In this document: positions 6,976 through 11,832 of the stretch, piece by piece | Layout: each line of letters opens with the position of its first letter | Numbering within the stretch: position 1 is the first letter of the stretch | NCBI GenBank assembly: GCA_016217625.1 | Contig: JACRHK010000119.1 | Coordinates: 1-11,832 of the forward strand | Length of the DNA: 11,832 bases | Reading direction: 5' to 3' | Source of the DNA: Nitrospirota bacterium | GTDB taxonomy: Bacteria > Nitrospirota > RBG-16-64-22 > JACRHK01 | The notes under the pieces: generated by a model | Database searches by the model: none | The model's input: the letters and a program-made list of their open reading frames with translations, nothing else | Told to the model about the DNA's origin: nothing | Position numbers and translations under genes: made by a program

Positions 6976-8091
6976 ATGTCAGCATGGGATAGGACCGGTC
7001 TGAGCGGTATCCTGGGCCAAGCGGAGGCCGTGGGGTTTCTGGAGCGGTCGCTGGCCTCCGGGCGGGTGGCGCACGCCTATCTCTTCCAGGGACCGGAGGG
7101 GGTGGGAAAGCGGACAACGGCGCTATTGTTTGCCCGGACGCTCCTTTGCGAAGATCCGGAGGCCTTAGGCTGCGGCGTCTGCCACGCCTGCCGACGGGTG
7201 GCCGCCGGGACGCATCCGGATCTGCTGGCCCTCTTAAGCCCCGAGGAGGCGGAGTCCGAGCCGTTCAAAATCCGGCCTTGGGGGATTCCTGTGGGCGCCT
7301 CGACGGCCGCCGAGGGGGGGAGCGGTGCCAGAGAGCGGGAGCGCCGTCTCCGACGCGAGATCGGAATCGACCAGGTCCGCGCCGCCCAGCGGATGCTCAG
7401 CTTCCTTCCGCACGAAGGGAAGCGGAAGGTATTGATCGTGGAGGGGGCGGAACAGATCAGCCGTCCCGCCGCGAACGCCTTCCTGAAGACCTTGGAGGAG
7501 CCGCCGGGGGAAGCGGTGATCCTCCTGTTGTCCGTCCAGCCGGCGTCGCTGCTACCCACGATCGTCTCCCGCTGCCTGACGGTCCGTTTTCGTCCGCTCG
7601 CCGATACGGTCGTCGCCCAGATCCTCGCGGCGCTTGCGGCCATGCCGCCTGAGCAGGCCGCCCGCCTCGCGCCTCTCGCCGAGGGGCGCGTCGGCCTGGC
7701 CCTGCGCTTGGCAGAGGAGGAGGCCCTGGAGCGCGAGGCGTGGTTTGCCGCCATCCTGGACGGCCTGCCCCGATGGAGCCTTCCCCAAACCCTCCGGGAG
7801 GCGGAACGGCTCTCCCAGGATCCGCAGGCGCTGGATGCCTTTCTCGGATGGCTCGCCCGCCAGGCCCGGTGGTCCCTGGAGGCGTTCCACGGCACGGCGC
7901 CCGGCGCAGGTCCGCTTCCCGAGGGGGCGCAGGGAGTGGGGCGAGGCTTCACTTCGCCGGATCAGGTGGACCGTTGCGTTCGGGCGCTCAATGCGGTAGA
8001 ATGGGCGTTGAAAAAACATGGAGGGAGGCGCCTCGCCGGCGAGGCGCTCTGCCTCCGGTTGCGCGAGATCTTTGGAGGGCATCTCCCGTGA
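6976..8091 (+). CDS. holB: DNA polymerase III delta prime subunit (clamp loader)
   Basis: This is a clamp-loader subunit that helps load the beta clamp for replication. With the start at 6976 the protein is 371 residues. The AAA+ fold shows the P-loop GPEGVGKRT (39-47), a zinc-finger cysteine set (C58, C66, C69, C72), VLIVEGAEQI (152-161), FLKTLEEPP (169-177) and the arginine-finger SRC (198-200). The SRC and the LKTLEEPP stretch mark delta prime. About 30 residues are inserted between HPDLLALL and IGIDQVR (roughly 88-128), which makes it longer than E. coli HolB in that loop. In-frame ATG 6955 is an alternative start, but 6976 has slightly better purine-rich sequence (GGAACGG) upstream. The stop overlaps the ricT start by one base. 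Confidence 0.92.
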   Translation: MSAWDRTGLSGILGQAEAVGFLERSLASGRVAHAYLFQGPEGVGKRTTALLFARTLLCEDPEALGCGVCHACRRVAAGTHPDLLALLSPEEAESEPFKIRPWGIPVGASTAAEGGSGARERERRLRREIGIDQVRAAQRMLSFLPHEGKRKVLIVEGAEQISRPAANAFLKTLEEPPGEAVILLLSVQPASLLPTIVSRCLTVRFRPLADTVVAQILAALAAMPPEQAARLAPLAEGRVGLALRLAEEEALEREAWFAAILDGLPRWSLPQTLREAERLSQDPQALDAFLGWLARQARWSLEAFHGTAPGAGPLPEGAQGVGRGFTSPDQVDRCVRALNAVEWALKKHGGRRLAGEALCLRLREIFGGHLP

Positions 8092-8822
8092 TGGTCGTGG
8101 AAGTCCGGGTGCAGGGGGAGGGGAAAAGCGTCCGCTATGACCCGGCGGGGTATGATCTGCGAGTCGGGGATCGCGTCATCGTCGAAGGGGAGCGGAGCGT
8201 CGCCCTGGGACAGGTGATTCGCTATGTCCGGATGGGCGGTCCCCCCGACGGAGAATCCTTGAAACAGATTCTCCGGAAGGCCGATGAGGACGACCTCCAG
8301 CATCTGGAACAGGTGCGCCGGTTCGAGGAGGAGGCGTTCCGTGTCTGCAAGGAGAAGATCCGGGAGCACGGCCTCCCGATGCGCCTGACCAAGACCGCCT
8401 GTTCCTTTGACGGCAACAAGGCGACCTTCTACTTCACGGCCGAGGGACGGGTCGACTTCCGCGCCCTGGTGCGGGACCTGGCCGGCCGTTTCAAGCGTCG
8501 GATCGAGATGCGCCAGATCGGCGTTCGCGACGAGGCCGGCCTCGTCGGAGGGCATGGGCCCTGCGGGATGACGCTCTGCTGCGCGAGCTTCCTCCGGGAA
8601 TTCGCCCCGATCTCCATCAAGATGGCCAAGGCCCAAGCCCTCACCCTGAACCCGGGCAAGCTGCTTGGGATCTGCGGCCGCCTCAAATGCTGCCTCCGGT
8701 ACGAGTATGAAGGTTCGGCGGCCAAGCGGGGCGCGTCGGACGCGGAACGCGCCTGCTCCGATTGCGTCTGCCAGATGCCGGCGCCGGACCCCTCCCAGGG
8801 TATTCCCGAAGGCCAGGCCTGA
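8091..8822 (+). CDS. ricT: PSP1 domain protein, RicT/YaaT-like
   Basis: The 243-residue protein matches the PSP1 C-terminal domain family. In Bacillus subtilis its relative RicT (YaaT) works with RicA and RicF, an Fe-S-bearing complex affecting mRNA processing and development. Characteristic parts are KTACSFDGNKATFYFTAEGR (101-120), GHGPCGMTLCCASFL (154-168) and LGICGRLKCCLRYE (192-205). Cysteines at 158, 163, 164, 195, 200 and 201, plus a C-terminal CSDCVC (222-227), could bind a cluster or metal. The gene starts at 8091 overlapping the holB stop (TGATG), with GGAGGG 11 bases before; a GTG three bases earlier is possible. The order holB-ricT is the Bacillus order, which supports the call. 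No RicA or RicF is in this window, so the role here is inferred. Confidence 0.88.
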   Translation: MVVEVRVQGEGKSVRYDPAGYDLRVGDRVIVEGERSVALGQVIRYVRMGGPPDGESLKQILRKADEDDLQHLEQVRRFEEEAFRVCKEKIREHGLPMRLTKTACSFDGNKATFYFTAEGRVDFRALVRDLAGRFKRRIEMRQIGVRDEAGLVGGHGPCGMTLCCASFLREFAPISIKMAKAQALTLNPGKLLGICGRLKCCLRYEYEGSAAKRGASDAERACSDCVCQMPAPDPSQGIPEGQA

Positions 8823-8833
8823 TCCCGCAGCGC

Positions 8834-10375
8834 ATGCCGTCCGAGAGATTCTTCATCACGACACCCATCTATTACGTCAATGATCTGCCCCACATCGGCC
8901 ACGCCTACACGACCATCGCCGCCGATGTCCTGGCCCGCCATCACCGCCAGCGGGGGGAGCGCGTCTTCTTCTTGACCGGGACCGACGAGCACGGCCAGAA
9001 GGTCCAGCAGGCCGCGGATCGCCGGGGGGTGCCTCCCCAGCGGCACGTCGATGAGTTGGTGGTCCGCTTCCGGGATCTCTGGCAGCAGCTCGACATCTCA
9101 CACGATGATTTCATCCGCACCACGGAGCCCCGTCACCGTCAGGCCGTCCAGCGGGCGCTGCAGGCGCTCTATGAGCGCGGGGAGATTTACAAGGCTTCCT
9201 ACGAAGGATGGTACTGCCTCCCCGATGAGCGGTTCTGGACGGAGAAGGAGCTGGTGGGCGGGAACTGCCCCGAATGCGGCCGGCCGGTGGAGCAGGTCTC
9301 CGAAGAGAACTATTTCTTCAAGATGGGGAAGTACCGCGACTGGCTCCGGGCGCACATCCGGGAGCATCCCCGCTTCATCCTGCCGGAGAGCCGTCGCAAC
9401 GAGATCCTGGGGTTCCTGGGCCGGCCGCTCGGCGACCTCTGCATCAGCCGCCCGAAGAACCGCCTGGCCTGGGGGATCCCGCTCCCCTTTGACCCGGAGT
9501 ACGTCACCTATGTCTGGTGCGATGCCCTGGTCAATTACCTGACGGCCCCGGGCTACCCGGATCCCGCCTTCACCCGCTGGTGGCCGGCCGACTGCCACCT
9601 GGTAGGAAAAGACATCCTGACCACGCATGCTATCTACTGGTCCACGATGCTCAAAGCGATGGAGCTGCCGCTGCCGGTTACGCTCTTTGCCCACGGCTGG
9701 TGGACGGTGAAGGGGGAGAAGATGTCGAAGTCCCGGGGGAACGTCGTGGATCCCTGGGCCGTCATCTCCGAGGTGGGCGTGGATGCCTTCCGGTATTTTC
9801 TCTTGAGAGAGGTCCCTTTCGGCCTGGACGGCGACTACTCGCGGGAGGCCCTCCTGCAGCGCTACCACAGCGATCTCGCCAACGATCTCGGAAACCTCCT
9901 GGGCCGCCTCCTGACGATGGTGGAGAAATACCAGCACGGGATATTGGCGCCGCCGGGGGAACCCGATGCCGCATTCGATGGCCCTTTGCGGAGGCTGGCT
10001 GAAGGGCTGGCCGGACAGGCACGGGCCGCCCTGGATGAGTTTGCCTTCCACCGGGCGCTTCAGGCCATCTGGGAGGTGGTGGGGGAGGCGAACCGCTACG
10101 TGGAGCGGAGCGCACCCTGGGTGCTGGCCAAAGACCCGGCGCAAAGAGGTCGTCTGGCCACAGTGCTTTTCACAACAGCCGCGGCCCTCCGGCTGGTGGC
10201 GGTGTCGCTGGCCCCCTTCCTCCCGCGCACGGCGGAGGCCATCTGGAGCCAATTGGGGATCGAGGGGTCCCCGCTTACCGCAACGCTTCAATCAGCGGGC
10301 CGCTGGGAGGATCTCCGTCCGGGAACGCGGGTTCTCCCCGGTCGCCAGCTTTTTCCGCGGATTGTAGAACAATGA
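8834..10375 (+). CDS. metG: Methionyl-tRNA synthetase (short form)
   Basis: MetG charges tRNA-Met with methionine in the cytoplasm. The ATG at 8834 begins the conserved MPSERFFITTPIYYVN; in-frame codons before it overlap ricT and are not expected. The 513-residue class I enzyme has the HIGH box at 20-23, GTDEHGQKV (49-57), the KMSKS loop at 296-300 (GEKMSKSRGNVVDP), and an anticodon-binding helical part with NRYVERSAPWVLAK (420-433). The zinc-knuckle region has C128, C145 and C148. The position of the fourth ligand is Asp131, so the knuckle may be incomplete or use another ligand. There is no C-terminal tRNA-binding (Trbp111-like) domain, similar to the Thermus form. It lies 11 bases after ricT without a clear Shine-Dalgarno, and its stop overlaps the next start (ATGA). 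Confidence 0.96.
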   Translation: MPSERFFITTPIYYVNDLPHIGHAYTTIAADVLARHHRQRGERVFFLTGTDEHGQKVQQAADRRGVPPQRHVDELVVRFRDLWQQLDISHDDFIRTTEPRHRQAVQRALQALYERGEIYKASYEGWYCLPDERFWTEKELVGGNCPECGRPVEQVSEENYFFKMGKYRDWLRAHIREHPRFILPESRRNEILGFLGRPLGDLCISRPKNRLAWGIPLPFDPEYVTYVWCDALVNYLTAPGYPDPAFTRWWPADCHLVGKDILTTHAIYWSTMLKAMELPLPVTLFAHGWWTVKGEKMSKSRGNVVDPWAVISEVGVDAFRYFLLREVPFGLDGDYSREALLQRYHSDLANDLGNLLGRLLTMVEKYQHGILAPPGEPDAAFDGPLRRLAEGLAGQARAALDEFAFHRALQAIWEVVGEANRYVERSAPWVLAKDPAQRGRLATVLFTTAAALRLVAVSLAPFLPRTAEAIWSQLGIEGSPLTATLQSAGRWEDLRPGTRVLPGRQLFPRIVEQ

Positions 10376-11787
10376 AAAATTCAAAATTAACAATGCTCAA
10401 TTATCAACTTGCTCCACGCATTTTGCATTTTGCATTTTACACTTTGCATTTTGCATTCTTTGCGTTCTCTCTGGTCTGCGCGCCCGGCTGGGCGGAGGCG
10501 CTCCAGGTCGAGGAGCACGCGCTCCCCAACGGCTTGAAGGTCCTCCTGCTCGAAGACCACAAGGCGCCGACCGTGACAGCGCAGATCTGGTACCGGGTCG
10601 GCGCCCGGCATGAAATTCCCGGCAAGACCGGCCTGGCGCACCTGCTCGAACACATGATGTTAAAGGGGACGCCCGCGGTCGGCAAGGGAGAGCACTCGCG
10701 GATCGTCGCCCGAAACGGCGGCAACGAGAACGCATTCACAGGCATGGATTACACCGCCTACTTTCAGAACTTCGCCAGCGACCGGGTGGATCTGTCGCTC
10801 CGCTTGGAGAGCGACCGGATGGTCAACCTGCTGCTGGACTCCCAGGAGTTCGACCTCGAGCGGGAGGTCGTGAAAGAGGAGCGAAGAATGCGGACGGAGG
10901 ACGATCCGACCTCCCTGGTCGTCGAGGAGTTGTATGCCGCGGCCTTCAAGGTGCACCCCTATCGCAACCCGGTCCTCGGATGGATGACAGACCTGGAAGG
11001 GCTGACCCGCGAGGATGCCCATCGCTTCTACAAGACCTACTACGTTCCCAACAACGCCACGCTCGTCGTGGTGGGGGACTTCGATCCCAAGACTCTCTTG
11101 CCCAAGATCCGCGACTACTTCGGCGCGATCCCCCGCGGGACCAATCCGCCTCAGCCCAAGGTCATGGAGCCTCCCCAGCGCGGCGAGCGCCGGGTGAAGG
11201 TGGAGGCGGAGGCCCAGTTGCCGTTCGTGTTTGCCGGCTGGCACATTCCGAACAGCGGCCATCCGGACGAATACGCCCTGGAGGTGCTGGCTCATATCTT
11301 GACCACGGGCAAAAGCTCCCGCTTATACCGCGCACTCGTGTACGACCAGCAACTTGCGGCGTACGCGGGCGGCGATTACGACGGGATGAAGATCGACCCC
11401 AGCCTATTCTATCTCTATGGCGGCCTGCGGCCCGGGATCACGCCGGAGGCGTTTGAGCAGGCCCTTTACCGGGTCGTGGCGGAAATTCAGGAGCGGGGAG
11501 TCACGCCGGAGGAACTTCTGCGGGCGAAAAACCAGGTGGCGGCGGGGTTCATCATGGCCCAGGATTCGGCCTTCTACCGGGGTCGTATCCTGGGACAGAT
11601 CGAGACGCTGGGCGTTGGTTGGCGATATTTAACGACCTACGTGGAACGCATCCGCGCCGTGACAGCCGAGGACGTTCTCCGCGTGGCCCGGATGTATCTG
11701 ACGGATTCAAATCGCACGGTGGGGATCTTAATCCCTCTGCTTCCGAAGTCCAAAGCGCCCGCGCGTCCGAAAGGAGCTGCGTCGTGA
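10372..11787 (+). CDS. Secreted M16 family zinc metallopeptidase
   Basis: This is a 471-residue peptidase of family M16 (pitrilysin/processing-peptidase type), presumably periplasmic. The inverted zinc motif HLLEH (His90-His94) sits in GLAHLLEHMMLKGT. The third ligand is expected at Glu169 or Glu170 in EVVKEERR, about 75 residues on. NGGNENAFTGMDYTAYF (115-131) is typical of the active N-terminal M16 domain. A second, M16 C-terminal-type domain follows (about residues 200-450). The N-terminus has a basic start and a hydrophobic run (about 17-36), then APGWAEA, a plausible signal peptidase I site after Ala43; SLVC is not a proper lipobox. Nearly all of the signal peptide is encoded by an AT-rich heptamer array. 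The ATG overlaps the metG stop and lacks a clear Shine-Dalgarno. Its natural substrate cannot be told. Confidence 0.93.
   Translation: MKNSKLTMLNYQLAPRILHFAFYTLHFAFFAFSLVCAPGWAEALQVEEHALPNGLKVLLLEDHKAPTVTAQIWYRVGARHEIPGKTGLAHLLEHMMLKGTPAVGKGEHSRIVARNGGNENAFTGMDYTAYFQNFASDRVDLSLRLESDRMVNLLLDSQEFDLEREVVKEERRMRTEDDPTSLVVEELYAAAFKVHPYRNPVLGWMTDLEGLTREDAHRFYKTYYVPNNATLVVVGDFDPKTLLPKIRDYFGAIPRGTNPPQPKVMEPPQRGERRVKVEAEAQLPFVFAGWHIPNSGHPDEYALEVLAHILTTGKSSRLYRALVYDQQLAAYAGGDYDGMKIDPSLFYLYGGLRPGITPEAFEQALYRVVAEIQERGVTPEELLRAKNQVAAGFIMAQDSAFYRGRILGQIETLGVGWRYLTTYVERIRAVTAEDVLRVARMYLTDSNRTVGILIPLLPKSKAPARPKGAAS
10375..10466. repeat. AT-rich heptamer array inside the 5' end of the M16 peptidase gene
   Basis: From the metG stop onward, GC content drops sharply. 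At 10418-10466 heptamers run GCATTTT three times, ACACTTT, GCATTTT, GCATTCT, TTGCGTT. The left part (10376-10410) has inverse-type pieces such as AAAATTC, AAAATTA and ACAATGC in the same period. The array is in frame with the peptidase and encodes about residues 3-32. Because 7 is not a multiple of 3, the units yield changing residues (HFAFYTLHFAFFAF), all largely hydrophobic. Confidence 0.85.
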
Positions 11788-11832
11788 AGACAAAAAAATT
11801 CGAAATTCGAAATTCGAAATTCGAAAATCTAC
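11784..11832 (+). CDS. Start of a further gene, cut by the window edge (possibly a second M16 peptidase)
   Basis: A GTG at 11784 overlaps the M16 stop (GTGA) and has AAGGAG (11771-11776) seven bases upstream, a strong start signal. The frame stays open for 16 codons to the edge, giving MKTKKFEIRNSKFENL. The lysine-rich opening could be the n-region of a signal peptide, but the sequence is mostly an AAATTCG heptamer array, so nothing in it shows homology. M16 genes often come as an active and inactive pair, hence the suggestion of a second M16 gene. That is inference from context only. Confidence 0.6.
   Translation, partial: MKTKKFEIRNSKFENL
11796..11823. repeat. Tandem AAATTCG heptamer array at the right edge
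   Basis: Four perfect AAATTCG units run head to tail directly after the GTG start of the next gene, then the sequence degenerates to AAAATCT. The unit is close to self-complementary (TTCGAA). The array probably continues beyond the window. Confidence 0.9.

Noticed and set aside
9098..10291. A 397-codon open frame on the minus strand opposite metG
   Set aside because: Antisense of conserved metG codons; no start signal or domain.
10462..10491. Lipoprotein signal in the M16 peptidase
   Set aside because: The residues before the cysteine are Ser-Leu-Val, which do not fit the lipobox requirement for Gly, Ala or Ser at -1; a signal peptidase I site after AEA fits better.

Overview
The window is high-GC bacterial chromosome, packed with housekeeping genes in two divergent blocks around a 315-base intergenic region (3013-3327). 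No RNA genes, CRISPR, phage genes or intact insertion sequences were seen. The tmk-holB-ricT-metG order matches the cluster known from Bacillus. A split (PntAA/PntAB/PntB) transhydrogenase, a DUF502 membrane protein and many short tandem-repeat spacers suggest an uncultured GC-rich lineage of the NC10/Methylomirabilota, Nitrospirota or deltaproteobacterial kind. That placement is inference; no taxonomic marker was compared.

Left block (minus strand, 3187 to 1): a DUF502 membrane protein, then glmU, then the 5' part of glmS, which runs off the left edge. GlmS makes glucosamine-6-phosphate and GlmU turns glucosamine-1-phosphate into UDP-GlcNAc, so the block feeds peptidoglycan and outer-envelope synthesis. 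GlmU carries an unusual C-terminal extension of about 130 residues. A possible minus-strand promoter inside a 9-bp inverted repeat is followed by a leader of about 175 nt. In that leader three hairpins overlap in the order expected of an attenuator, and an 11-bp stem closes just upstream of the ribosome binding site. The same sequence can also be read as a palindromic MITE-like element with terminal inverted repeats. This is the most interesting non-coding structure here.

Right block (plus strand, 3328 onward): pntAA-pntAB-pntB, a tightly overlapping operon for the membrane proton-translocating NAD(P) transhydrogenase. Then come tmk (dTMP kinase), holB (DNA polymerase III delta prime), ricT (PSP1 domain), metG (methionyl-tRNA synthetase), a secreted M16 zinc peptidase, and the first 16 codons of a further gene at the right edge.

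A second theme is that five gene junctions carry short tandem arrays with a 6- or 7-bp period, each with a different unit: CACGTTG, CCTCAA, GGGAGTA/GCTTGCT, TTTTGCA and AAATTCG. Four are degenerate inverted pairs; the last is cut by the window edge. Three extend into coding sequence: one supplies the last codons and stop of tmk, one encodes most of the M16 peptidase signal peptide, and one encodes the N-terminus of the last gene.
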